The notes under the pieces: generated by a model
The model's database searches: none
What the model was told of the DNA's origin: nothing
What the model saw: the letters and a program-made list of their open reading frames with translations, nothing else
In this document: positions 53,003 to 61,467 of the stretch, one piece after another
Numbering within the stretch: the stretch's first letter is position 1
How the letters are laid out: every line of letters begins with the position of its first letter
Source of the DNA: Janthinobacterium sp. PAMC25594
Lineage (GTDB): Bacteria; Pseudomonadota; Gammaproteobacteria; Burkholderiales; Burkholderiaceae_D
Direction of reading: 5' to 3'
Length of the DNA stretch: 64,000 nucleotides
Assembly (NCBI RefSeq): GCF_019443505.1
Contig: NZ_CP080377.1
Location: 1,178,001-1,242,000 of the forward strand
Translations under genes and position numbers: made by a program

Positions 53003-53914
53003 ATGCGTGTCGCCAGCAGCCAGTACCAATCGCTGATTAATATTTCTCTTCAGCAAAATCAGGAACGCATCAATTACCTGACCCAGCAGATGTCCTCGGG
53101 CTTGCGCATCCAGTTGCCTTCGGACGATCCGATCGGCAATGTGCGCATTTCGCGCCTGACGCGCGAGCAAGCCATGGTGAGCCAGTACCAGGACAATATC
53201 GCGACGGTGAAAGTGCGCCTGCTGAAAAACGAAAACTACCTGTCGAGCATGGTCACCGACATGGGCCAGGCGCGCGACCTGCTGGTATGGGCCGCAGACG
53301 GCAGCAATGCGCCGGACGACCTGAAGGCGATGACGCAATCGCTGATCGCCATGCGCGACAGCGTACTCTACACTGCCAACCTGAAGGACCAGGAAGGCCG
53401 CTACATGTTTTCCGGCACCGCTACCGACCAACCCGCAATCAAATACGATGCGGCCGCAAATGCAGGTTCGCGCTACACCTACATCGGCAATACCGACACG
53501 CAGACCGTGGTGGTGGGCAATGGCGTGACGCAAACGGCCAACGTCGATGTGGACAAGCTGCAAGTATGGCTGAACAAGATCGACCAGACCATCGAAACGC
53601 TGGGCAAGCCCGGCATCAACCCCAGCGATCCGGCCGTGCGCAGCGTGGTGGTCGCCGCGCTCGATGGCACCGATGATGGCATGGAATTGCTTTCAGGCAA
53701 AATCGCCATCTTCGGCGGCGCGCAAAACATCCTCTCCACGCTCTCCGGCAATCTGGCCAACGTCTCGCTGTCGAACGACATGGCCTTGTCAGATCTGAAG
53801 AAGACCGACATGGGCGCGGCCGCCATTGACCTGAACGGCTACCAGACGGCGCTGCAAGCAACGTACAAGGCCTATTCCAAGGTGGGTACCATTTCCCTGT
53901 TTGATCTTCTCTGA
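53003..53914 (+). CDS. flgL: flagellar hook-associated protein FlgL
   Basis: Hook-filament junction protein 3, 303 residues. It shows the flagellin-like N-terminal coiled coil (INYLTQQMSSGLRIQLPSDD, then PIGNVRISRLTREQAMVSQY) and the segment LKDQEGRYMFSGTATDQPAI typical of FlgL. The C-terminus has DMALSDLKKTDMGAAAIDLN then GYQTALQATYKAYSKVGTIS LFDLL. AAGGAGAAG precedes the ATG. Confidence 0.94.
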   Translation: MRVASSQYQSLINISLQQNQERINYLTQQMSSGLRIQLPSDDPIGNVRISRLTREQAMVSQYQDNIATVKVRLLKNENYLSSMVTDMGQARDLLVWAADGSNAPDDLKAMTQSLIAMRDSVLYTANLKDQEGRYMFSGTATDQPAIKYDAAANAGSRYTYIGNTDTQTVVVGNGVTQTANVDVDKLQVWLNKIDQTIETLGKPGINPSDPAVRSVVVAALDGTDDGMELLSGKIAIFGGAQNILSTLSGNLANVSLSNDMALSDLKKTDMGAAAIDLNGYQTALQATYKAYSKVGTISLFDLL

Positions 53915-53919
53915 CCATC

Positions 53920-54963
53920 ATGCAAATCGTTCAGACCTCCTCCTCTTCCGGCGTCAATGCCAAAGGCGCCGGCACAGCCCGCGTCGTCGATGACGCGTCC
54001 GCTACCATCAATGGCGGCGCCAGCACGCGCAGCGAGGCGCCAGCGGCGAGGAGTTCGACGGTAAGCCTGAAGCGCGGCCTGAACAACTGGGATCACCAGC
54101 TGCAGGGAGAAATTTCCAACGCGCAGCAAACGCTCGATTACCTGGAACGCAGCAGCAGCCAGCTGCAAGCGCTGAAAAGCGAGCTGGCGGCCAAGCTGGC
54201 CGCGCGCCAGGGCCGCGAGGGGCAAGTGGAAGCGCGCGTGCGCCAGTTCAGCAATACCTGGCGCCAGCGCGCCAGCGCCTCGGCCGGCACGCTCGATGCA
54301 CAGCTCAGCTATACCAGCCCGCAGTCGGCACAGCAGCAGTTCAGCATCCGCGGCCTGACCATGGCCAGCCTGCAGGAAGGTCCGCAGGAAGTGCTGGCGT
54401 TTTCCGTCGGCGGCGCGAACCAGGCCTTGCGCTCGGTAAATATCGAACCTGGCCTGAGCGAGAGCGAAATCGTGTCCCGCTTCGACCGCGCACTCATGCC
54501 GTCAGGCATCGGCGTCAAGCTGGGCGAGAATGGCGAGCTGGTGTTCAGCACGTCAGAAGCGGCCTGGGCCAACGTGCGCGACAGCCTGTCCGTGCGCGGC
54601 AGCGGCATCCGCTATCCGACCGGCCAGATGAGCCGCGTGCGCACGGATGCGGAACCGGCCGCCATCGCCCCGGAAGAATGGCATACCGGCGACGTGGAAG
54701 CCTTGCGCGCCACCTTGCAGCAAGTGGTGCAGGCGCTGGCGCAGCTGCAGGCGGCGCGCAGTTCCGTCAGCCTGGCGCTGGCGCAAGCGACGGGACGGGT
54801 GGCCCGCGCACAACCGGTGCAAGAGAGCGTCAGCATGGATACCCTGGCGGAAAACTTCACGCAAAAGGCCAGCCAGCCCGGCTATGAATCGCTGCTGGCC
54901 ATCAGCTCGGCCCTGGTCGGCATCAGCCGCGAGCGCGTCGTCGCCCTGCTGGGCCTGAAGTAA
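53920..54963 (+). CDS. LafW-like hook-associated protein
   Basis: A 347-residue protein 5 nt after flgL. The N-terminal ~120 residues have low complexity then a long helix (QTLDYLERSSSQLQALKSEL). The middle (~145-225) has ALRSVNIEPGLSESEIVSRF and GVKLGENGELVFSTSEAAWA, a pattern like the flagellin IN motif of FliD. The C-terminal ~90 residues are helical (VEALRATLQQVVQALAQLQA, then VSMDTLAENFTQKASQPGYE). This fits the putative hook-associated protein LafW described in Flag-2/lateral clusters, which replaces or supplements a cap protein. The call rests on domain pattern and position; no symbol is claimed. Confidence 0.6.
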   Translation: MQIVQTSSSSGVNAKGAGTARVVDDASATINGGASTRSEAPAARSSTVSLKRGLNNWDHQLQGEISNAQQTLDYLERSSSQLQALKSELAAKLAARQGREGQVEARVRQFSNTWRQRASASAGTLDAQLSYTSPQSAQQQFSIRGLTMASLQEGPQEVLAFSVGGANQALRSVNIEPGLSESEIVSRFDRALMPSGIGVKLGENGELVFSTSEAAWANVRDSLSVRGSGIRYPTGQMSRVRTDAEPAAIAPEEWHTGDVEALRATLQQVVQALAQLQAARSSVSLALAQATGRVARAQPVQESVSMDTLAENFTQKASQPGYESLLAISSALVGISRERVVALLGLK

Positions 54964-55002
54964 GCTCTCCCCCGCGTGCGCTGCCTTGGCGCGCGCGACC
55001 GT

Positions 55003-57192
55003 TCAGGCAGCCGCCTGAGCCGCCAGCAGGCGATCCATCTGTCCTGCCGCTAACACACGGGAAAAGAAATATCCCTGCGCATAATCGCAGCCGGCGGCGC
55101 GCAGCAAATCGCGCTGCGATGCCGTTTCCACACCTTCGGCCACGACTTTCAGCCCCAGCCGCTGCGCCAGCGCAATGATCGCCTGGCACAGGCCCAATCC
55201 GGCATCGTCGCGTCCCAACTCGCCGATCAGGGAACGGTTGATCTTGAGCATGTCGATATCGGCCGTTTTCAGGCACGCGAGCGATACCTGCCCGCTGCCG
55301 AAATCGTCGAGCGCCAGCGCCAGGCCCATGGCGCGCAACTGGCGTAGCCGGTCGACCACTTGGCACGCCTCGTCGAGCAGCACCGCTTCCCTTGTTTCGA
55401 TGACGATGGCGCCCGGCGCCAGACCCTGGCGCGCCAGATGCCCGCCCCAGTCCTGGTACAGCGCGGCGTCGCAACGAAATTCCACGGCCGACTTGTTGAT
55501 GCTGATCTGGAACGCGGTGCCATGCTCGTCTTGCCACTGCCGTGCCTGGCGCACCACCTGGCGAAACACCCACTCGCCGATATCGATGATCAGACCGTTC
55601 GCCTCGGCAAAGGCGATGAAATCGGCGGGCAGCAGCAGGCCACGCAGCGGATGGCGCCAGCGCAGCAGCGCCTCGGCCCGCTCGATGACGCCATCGCACA
55701 GGCGGATGATGGGCTGGTAATGCACTTCGAACTGCTCTTGCGCCAGCGCCAGGCGCATCTCGCGCACCGTGCTGCGGCGCAATTCGGCCGCCTGCTGCAA
55801 GGCCGGCGTGAAATAGCTGTAGCCGTTGCGCCCCGCGCTCTTGGCCGCATACATGGCCTGGTCGGCATGCCGCAGCAAGCTGTCCGGCGCCTCGCCGTCA
55901 GCCGGATACAGGGCCACGCCCACGCTGGCCGACACTTGCGCCGTGTCGCCATCGAGCAAGAAGGGCAGGGCCAGCGCGGCCGTCAGCTCCTGCAGCACGC
56001 GCTCGATGCCGCCCAGCTGCCCCACGCCGGCCAGGATGACGGTGAATTCGTCGCCGCCCAGGCGCGCTACCGTATCGGTGGCGCGCACGCGCTCGCTGAT
56101 GCGGCGCGCCGCCTGGCGCAGCAGCATGTCGCCCCTCTCGTGGCCCAGGCGGTCATTCACCTGCTTGAAATGGTCGAGGTCGATGAACAGCAGGGCCAGG
56201 CACGCGCCCTCGCGTTTGGCATGGGCCGCCTCGTGCTGCAGGCGGTCGAGAAACATGTGGCGGTTTGGCAAGCCCGTCAGCTGATCGAAATTGGCTTGCC
56301 GCCAGATGCGCTCGGACGCCGCGCGCTGCGCCGTGATGTCGCTGACCAGCGCCAGCGCCCCCAGGTAGGCGCCGCCGGAGTCGAAGATGGGGTTGGTGGC
56401 CAGGGTGGCCCACAAGGTGCTGCCGTCACGCCGCAGGAACTTGAATTCATGGCGTTCGACGATGCCATCCTGGCGCCGCGCAATGTTGCGCTCCAGGATG
56501 GCGCGTCCCTCGTCATCCATGAAGGCCGCCAGCGGCTGGCCCAGCATCTCCTCGATATGGCAGCCCAGCATCTGCGCCATCTTCGGATTGACAAAGCTGG
56601 TCAGCGCCTGCGCATCGATTTCCCAGATGCCCTCCTCGGCGCTGTGCACGATGCGCCGGAAGCGCTCTTCGCTGCGTTCGAGCGCGGCCAGCTTGCCCTC
56701 GGCCTGCTCCAGCACCAGGCGCAGCGCCTGGCCGTTCGGGTCGGCGCTGCCCAGCAGGCTGACGGGCAAGCCGGCCGCGCGCGCGCCGGGACGCGGCGGC
56801 GGCGGCTGCACCTGCAGCTGGATGCGCTCGGGCTCGCTGCTATTGAGCACGCGCTCCACGAACTGCTCGTAATCGTGACGGAACGCCTCGTGGATATAGG
56901 AACGAAACAGCACGTGGCCGGGCCGTTCCCGCGGCAGGCCGAACAGTTCGGCCGCCACCAGGTTCATCTGCACGATGACGCCATCGAGACCCAGCACAAA
57001 ATAGGCGACGGGCGCCAGCAGGTACAAGTCGTTGAAATACGCTTGTTCGCGTTCAGCCTTCATCCGTTCCGGACTGAAGACACCATCGTCAAGCAGGGGC
57101 GCGACATGCCGCGGCACGTCGTCGTGACCGCGCGGGAAGGAATCCGGAGCAGGTACCGCTTGCGGTGGTGTGTCCATGGCTGTCCTTTGCAC
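55003..57192 (-). CDS. PAS-PAS-GGDEF-EAL cyclic-di-GMP signalling protein
   Basis: A 729-residue cytosolic protein with PAS 1 (~50-115; PVAYFVLGLDGVIVQMNLVA), PAS 2 with PAC (~175-295; FRRIVHSAEEGIWEIDAQAL), GGDEF (~305-465) and EAL (~485-725). The diguanylate cyclase motif is intact (ARLGGDEFTVIL, near 379). The phosphodiesterase domain keeps EALLRW near 504, ALDDFGSGQ and VAEGVET, but has MLKINRSLI where the consensus is KIDRSF, so one metal ligand is changed. No transmembrane segment is seen. ATG 57177 is an alternative start. It is read toward the end of the flagellar cluster and could tune motility, though this is only inferred from place. Confidence 0.9.
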   Translation of the reverse strand: MQRTAMDTPPQAVPAPDSFPRGHDDVPRHVAPLLDDGVFSPERMKAEREQAYFNDLYLLAPVAYFVLGLDGVIVQMNLVAAELFGLPRERPGHVLFRSYIHEAFRHDYEQFVERVLNSSEPERIQLQVQPPPPRPGARAAGLPVSLLGSADPNGQALRLVLEQAEGKLAALERSEERFRRIVHSAEEGIWEIDAQALTSFVNPKMAQMLGCHIEEMLGQPLAAFMDDEGRAILERNIARRQDGIVERHEFKFLRRDGSTLWATLATNPIFDSGGAYLGALALVSDITAQRAASERIWRQANFDQLTGLPNRHMFLDRLQHEAAHAKREGACLALLFIDLDHFKQVNDRLGHERGDMLLRQAARRISERVRATDTVARLGGDEFTVILAGVGQLGGIERVLQELTAALALPFLLDGDTAQVSASVGVALYPADGEAPDSLLRHADQAMYAAKSAGRNGYSYFTPALQQAAELRRSTVREMRLALAQEQFEVHYQPIIRLCDGVIERAEALLRWRHPLRGLLLPADFIAFAEANGLIIDIGEWVFRQVVRQARQWQDEHGTAFQISINKSAVEFRCDAALYQDWGGHLARQGLAPGAIVIETREAVLLDEACQVVDRLRQLRAMGLALALDDFGSGQVSLACLKTADIDMLKINRSLIGELGRDDAGLGLCQAIIALAQRLGLKVVAEGVETASQRDLLRAAGCDYAQGYFFSRVLAAGQMDRLLAAQAAA

Positions 57193-57293
57193 GGCCGCCT
57201 GGAAAACAGGTGGGTGCTATAGTCAGACTAGCACGCGCCACGCGCAGTGTCGAGCGATGCCTGCCGCGGATAACGATTCCGCCACAAGGCCGA

Positions 57294-57752
57294 TCAGCGG
57301 CCCTGCCGCATACTGCGCCGGCGCAAGCCGAAATCATGGCCCACCACCAGCAAGGTGCTGGCCACCAGGCTCGATAGCCCCACGATCAGCTGGATCAGCT
57401 TATCGTCAGGCAAGATCCACAGGGACGAGTCCGGCGTCTCGCAGCCCGTCGCCGCACTGATCAATGGAGCCACCCAGGCCGCGTCCGGCGTCACGTCGAG
57501 CACGACGGCGCCATCGGCGCTCGTCTGCATATAGATATCGCCCCCTTCAGCGAGGGTAAAGCAGATGCCCACGCCCGTTTCCGTGGCGCGGATATTGTCC
57601 TGCATGCTGCGGTTATGTTCCTCGATCCACACTTCCACATCGTACGGCGTTTCCAGGTGCTGCCACGGAACGGGGCGAAAACGGGGACGTTCGTCCGCGC
57701 TGGCGGGGGAATCCGGGATATCGGGGATGTTGCTGTCTGCTGCGCCTTGCAT
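57294..57752 (-). CDS. hypothetical protein with C-terminal hydrophobic segment
   Basis: A 152-residue protein I do not recognise, taken from ATG 57752 (AAAAGG upstream; the frame is open to 57860). The N-terminal ~25 residues are Pro/Asp/Ser-rich. The middle has ETPYDVEVWIEEHNRSMQDN and GVGICFTLAEGGDIYMQTSA. Residues ~118-138 (KLIQLIVGLSSLVASTLLVV) form one probable transmembrane helix followed by a basic tail GLRRRSMRQGR, so it may be membrane-anchored by its C-terminus. Codon use is like that of its neighbours. It lies upstream of and away from the PACE gene. Confidence 0.55.
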   Translation of the reverse strand: MQGAADSNIPDIPDSPASADERPRFRPVPWQHLETPYDVEVWIEEHNRSMQDNIRATETGVGICFTLAEGGDIYMQTSADGAVVLDVTPDAAWVAPLISAATGCETPDSSLWILPDDKLIQLIVGLSSLVASTLLVVGHDFGLRRRSMRQGR

Positions 57753-57946
57753 GCTCGTTGACCTTTTCTGCGGTGATGTTCTGCGGTGATGCGCGGGAGC
57801 GGCTGCCCGCCAGCCGCCATTATCCCTCGTTCGCAGGCAATATGCGATTACGCGCATCAATTCATCAGAAAAACTGACAGCTATTAACTTTTAACATCAG
57901 CATGACTGACTTAAAATACGCGCCATCTCTTCTTTACAGGCTTTAC

Positions 57947-58414
57947 ATGCAAGGCATCAAACGCAAAATCGTCTACGTCACCGCCTTTGAAATCATCGGC
58001 ATGGCCATTTCCACGGCCTGGCTGACCCTGCTTTCGGGCGAGTCGCCCACCAGTACCGGGCCGCTGGCGATCATGATCACCACCATTGCCGTGATCTGGA
58101 ATCTGCTCTACAACACGGCCTTCGAATACTGGGAAATCCGCCAAGTGTCGCGCACGCGCACCGTCTGGCGCCGCATCCTGCACGCGATCGGCTTCCAGAT
58201 CACCCTCGTCATCTACCTGATCCCGCTGATCGCCTGGTGGCTCGATATCAGCTTGTGGCAAGCGTTCGTGCTGGACTTCGCGCTGATGCTGATCATCCCC
58301 TGCTACAGCTTCATCTTCAATTACTTCTTCGACGGCCTGTTCGGCGTGCCCCTGTCGGCGCAGCAGCCCAAGGAAGAGCCTGCTGACGTTCAGGCCGCTT
58401 CGCTGAGCAACTGA
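57947..58414 (+). CDS. PACE-family multidrug efflux transporter
   Basis: A 155-residue inner-membrane protein of the proteobacterial antimicrobial compound efflux (PACE) family, which includes AceI, the chlorhexidine exporter. It has four transmembrane segments made of two tandem BTP repeats: KRKIVYVTAFEIIGMAISTA with the membrane-embedded Glu important in AceI, then WNLLYNTAFEYWE, and LHAIGFQITLVIYLIPLIAW, then IIPCYSFIFNYFFD. ATG 57947 gives the start usual in the family (MQGIKRK); ATG 57902 is an in-frame alternative. It converges on a LysR regulator gene and the two 3' ends overlap by 25 nt. The substrate is not predictable. Confidence 0.88.
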   Translation: MQGIKRKIVYVTAFEIIGMAISTAWLTLLSGESPTSTGPLAIMITTIAVIWNLLYNTAFEYWEIRQVSRTRTVWRRILHAIGFQITLVIYLIPLIAWWLDISLWQAFVLDFALMLIIPCYSFIFNYFFDGLFGVPLSAQQPKEEPADVQAASLSN

Positions 58415-59271
58415 AGAAAGGACCGCGCCGCCATGCCCAGCGGCCGGTCCTTCCTCCACACCAGGTGGATGGGCACGACCAGGCCATTGCCCGTATTCTT
58501 GAACGCCACGCGGCGCACCCGCCCCGCCGCCAGCGAGTCCTTGATGGCCGAGGCGGCAAAATTGCCCCAGCCTAGTCCCGCCTCCACCATCGCCAGCGCC
58601 ATCGGCAAGCTGTCCGTGCGCCAGTAAGACAAGCCCACCACGGGACGCGCGTCAGCCAGGTCGAGTTCGCGGCTGGCGACGATGATCTGGCGCAAATTCA
58701 CCAACTCCTCGATATACAGGGGCCGGCCCGCCACGTCGGGCGGATGCTGGGTGGAGATAATTGCCAGCAAGGCATCGCTGCCCACCAGCTGGAACTGTTC
58801 CTCGTGATTGATGCGCCCGCCGGCGAAGGCCATGCAGGCGCTGACGCGGCCCCGGTGCAGCATGTCGAGCACATCGTCCTGCGGCGCCGTCAGCACTTCG
58901 ATGTCGAGCAAGGGATGGCGCTGCGACAGCGCGCGCACGGCCGCCAGGAACGGCGTATGGTCGAGTTCGGCCGCGATGCCCAGCGAAATGCGGCTTTCCA
59001 GCCCCTGCGACAATTCCTGTACGTGCAGGTGCAACTGCTTCAGCTGTTCGGCGATCAGGCGCGCATGGGGCAGCAGCGCCAGTGCGGCCGGCGTGGGCAC
59101 GGCTTCGCGCGCGCCCCGGTCGAACAGGGCGATGCCCAGTTCCGCCTCGATATTGGCCATCGCCATGCTGACGGCCGACGGCGCCCGGCGCAGGGCGCGC
59201 GCGGCGGCCGAAAACGAACCGCCGTCGACGACGGCCAGGAACAGTTCGATGTTATGGCTGGAGAGTTTCAT
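58390..59271 (-). CDS. LysR-family transcriptional regulator
   Basis: A 293-residue LTTR. Residues ~5-63 form the winged helix-turn-helix (HNIELFLAVVDGGSFSAAAR, then RRAPSAVSMAMANIEAELGI, ALFDRG). The periplasmic-binding-like effector domain fills ~90-290. ATG 59271 gives the usual start MKLSSHNIEL; the frame is open to 59310. LysR genes are common beside PACE pumps, though usually divergent; here the two are convergent and overlap at their ends, so control of the pump is only a possibility. Confidence 0.9.
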   Translation of the reverse strand: MKLSSHNIELFLAVVDGGSFSAAARALRRAPSAVSMAMANIEAELGIALFDRGAREAVPTPAALALLPHARLIAEQLKQLHLHVQELSQGLESRISLGIAAELDHTPFLAAVRALSQRHPLLDIEVLTAPQDDVLDMLHRGRVSACMAFAGGRINHEEQFQLVGSDALLAIISTQHPPDVAGRPLYIEELVNLRQIIVASRELDLADARPVVGLSYWRTDSLPMALAMVEAGLGWGNFAASAIKDSLAAGRVRRVAFKNTGNGLVVPIHLVWRKDRPLGMAARSFLQLLSEAA

Positions 59272-59339
59272 GGAAGAGAGCGCGGCACTTTTGCGCGCGC
59301 CAGAGGTCAAAAGCCAGGCAAGGCAAGAAAGGAGCAGCC

Positions 59340-59543
59340 ATGCCGCATCGACTTCCCTACCGCCGCAGCGGTTATGTATCGGACTTTACCCGCTTTATCG
59401 ACGGCTATCTGCAAGCGCATCCCGCAGTGCGGGAAAGCCAGCGCCAGGGCTGGCGCATCTGGTGGGAGCGCCCCGTGAATTTCGACGAGTGGCGGCGCGC
59501 CGGCACCGATAGCGTGCCGGAGCCGCCCTACCACTACGACTAA
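59340..59543 (+). CDS. DUF3460-type small protein
   Basis: A 67-residue protein matching the pattern of DUF3460 small proteins of Burkholderiales: SDFTRFIDGYLQAHPAVRES near residue 14, then QRQGWRIWWERPVNFDEWRR and a proline/tyrosine-rich end VPEPPYHYD. Function is unknown. AAAGGAG precedes the ATG. It is divergent from the LysR gene (68-nt gap) and converges on the DUF882 gene. Confidence 0.75.
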   Translation: MPHRLPYRRSGYVSDFTRFIDGYLQAHPAVRESQRQGWRIWWERPVNFDEWRRAGTDSVPEPPYHYD

Positions 59544-59549
59544 AAAGTC

Positions 59550-60299
59550 TTAGCCTTTCCAGACCCGCTGCAATCCCGTATCGGCATGAATCCAGCCGCC
59601 ACGGGGGCCGGAGCGGTAATAAAAGCCCACGCCGCCCTGCTTGAAGCTGCGTACCAGCGAACCGAGCACTTCCGCGTTCAGGTTCGCCACGCGGATGTCG
59701 GCGGCGCGGCCCGAGATGTGCAGCGACTGGCGCGCCGCCGGCACACCCGCTTCGCGCAGGCGGCTGTTCGACTCGGCCGTGCGGTAGCCCGACAGGATCT
59801 CCAGCGGCTGCTCGATGCCGTAGCGGGCCACGAACGCTTGCGTGCCCCACAGGGTTTCCAGCAGTTTCGGGTCGATGGGGGCCGTCTTCTTGCCGTTCAC
59901 GTCGCGCAGCAAGTGGCACAGCTCCTGGTAGGCCGAATCGATGACTTCGCCATCTTTCCAGTACAGCAATTTCGCCTTTTCATTGCTGGCCGGGCGCACC
60001 ACTTCCAGGGTGCGCGGCTTGAGCCAGAATTCCAGGTCCAGCGCCTGCGCATCAAAGATGTCGGGAGGCGGTTCCATCTCCGTGATCGCCTGGCGCGACT
60101 GCGACGTGATCGAACGGTCGACGCTGGCCAGTTGCGTCGGCTGGGACGGCACGCCCGTGCGCGGCGCGCGCGGCTTGGCGCCGGCCGAGGCCGAGGCCGG
60201 AGCGGCCGTGCGCGAAGCGCAGCCGATGAGTGGGGTGGCTACCAGGCCCAGCGCGGCCAGGCCCATACCGTGATGTAGAAAATTTCTGCGCGATGCCAT
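59550..60299 (-). CDS. DUF882/YcbK-like peptidase M15-type protein, Tat-exported
   Basis: A 249-residue envelope protein. The N-terminus has a twin-arginine motif (SRRNFLHHG), a hydrophobic core and a lipobox-like LIGCAS. The C-terminal domain (~125-249) is of the DUF882 / YcbK (MepK) type, metallopeptidases that cut peptidoglycan crosslinks: LSGYRTAESNSRLREAGV, then SLHISGRAADIRV with the zinc-ligand His and Asp, and GGVGFYYRSGP followed by WIHADTG with the last His. It probably acts on murein in the periplasm. It is unrelated in sequence to the flagellar glucosaminidase. Confidence 0.88.
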   Translation of the reverse strand: MASRRNFLHHGMGLAALGLVATPLIGCASRTAAPASASAGAKPRAPRTGVPSQPTQLASVDRSITSQSRQAITEMEPPPDIFDAQALDLEFWLKPRTLEVVRPASNEKAKLLYWKDGEVIDSAYQELCHLLRDVNGKKTAPIDPKLLETLWGTQAFVARYGIEQPLEILSGYRTAESNSRLREAGVPAARQSLHISGRAADIRVANLNAEVLGSLVRSFKQGGVGFYYRSGPRGGWIHADTGLQRVWKG

Positions 60300-60398
60300 A
60301 GTCAGTCCAATGTAACGATGGGAATACTATAGCGTATTGTGCTGCGAAGAAAAACCCTCAATGCCTATCGTGTCGCCCTCATTTCAGCATTGGATGCC

Positions 60399-61235
60399 CT
60401 ATGCGGCGGCCGCGCCGGCCGCGACGTCGCGGTTTGCCTGCGCCAGCGCCGTCAGAGGCTTGTCAAGCAGATAACCCTGGGCGACGATGGGCAAGCCCGT
60501 GAGCGTGGCGACGCGCTGCAGCGCGGCCAGCGCGGCCGGCGTATCGAGGCGCTTGAAGATGACGCGGATTTTCGCCGCATGGCACACGGTGACGAAGCTG
60601 GCGACGGCCCCCTCGTCGCTGAGGTTGCCAGCGTCGAGCTTGAACGCATGCGGGTGCAAACGCTCCAGCATGCCCGTGGCCTCCTGCACGCTGGCCACGT
60701 TGATGGCCAGGCGGAAACCGTTGCGCCGGTAATTGTCGGCCACGTAGTTGAGCAGCCAGCCCTGGTTCGGCGTCACCGTCGGCAATTGCAGCACGATGCG
60801 CTCGATGGGCAAGCCCAGCGCGTCGAGGATGCGCTGGAAGGCGTGGCCGTGATTGCTGCTGACGGCGCTCAGCAGGCGGTCGTGCACGTTCAGGTACAGA
60901 TCGGACTGCTCCGCTTCGCCCTGGCGAAAAAAATTGATGGCGTGCAGCATGCGGCACAGCCGGTCCAGCTCCACCGATTCGTCGTCGCTGGCCGCGTGAT
61001 CGAGCAAACGCCACAGCGACAAGCCCTCGTCCGCCTTCGACACGCTGCGCGCCAGCCCCTCGAACGCCACCAGCTTGCCGGCGTCGAGTTCGCGCAGCGG
61101 CTGGAAGGCGCTGGTCATGGTGCAATTGAAAAAGCGCCCCAGCGCCCTGCCCTCGTCGTCGAGCCAGACGCTGGTGCCGGCCTGGGTTTGGTGCGACAGA
61201 CGGGCCAGGTAGTTTTTCAGGACGGGAAATGGCAT
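60399..61235 (-). CDS. degenerate EAL-domain protein
   Basis: A 278-residue protein made almost entirely of one EAL-like domain. AAGGAG precedes ATG 61235; the frame is open to 61361. The EAL motif reads EGL (VAFEGLARSV, near residue 57), and the DDFG loop is not recognisable (INVASVQEATGMLERL), although a KLDAG remains at the KxD position and LNVHDRLL at the conserved Asn. Loss of these metal ligands implies no phosphodiesterase activity; it may bind cyclic-di-GMP or act through protein contacts, as degenerate EAL proteins do. It has no partner domain. It is divergent from the amidotransferase gene. Confidence 0.82.
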   Translation of the reverse strand: MPFPVLKNYLARLSHQTQAGTSVWLDDEGRALGRFFNCTMTSAFQPLRELDAGKLVAFEGLARSVSKADEGLSLWRLLDHAASDDESVELDRLCRMLHAINFFRQGEAEQSDLYLNVHDRLLSAVSSNHGHAFQRILDALGLPIERIVLQLPTVTPNQGWLLNYVADNYRRNGFRLAINVASVQEATGMLERLHPHAFKLDAGNLSDEGAVASFVTVCHAAKIRVIFKRLDTPAALAALQRVATLTGLPIVAQGYLLDKPLTALAQANRDVAAGAAAA

Positions 61236-61467
61236 ACGTGCTCCTTCATCGGGCCGCGCCGGTCTCCCGCATGGGGAGGACGGCGCCAAAGTGTGCAGAG
61301 TAAGGCAGCCCCAAGCAAAGGAGAACGAATGGTTTCGCCATTTGATATGCGCCCAGCACATAAGAGATGCGACGGCCAGCGCATAACGATAGATGGAAAC
61401 ATTCGTTCCCGCCCCTGGCGAGCGCCCTTACTGTGGGCGTGTACCGATACCATCAGGAAGGGCCGCC

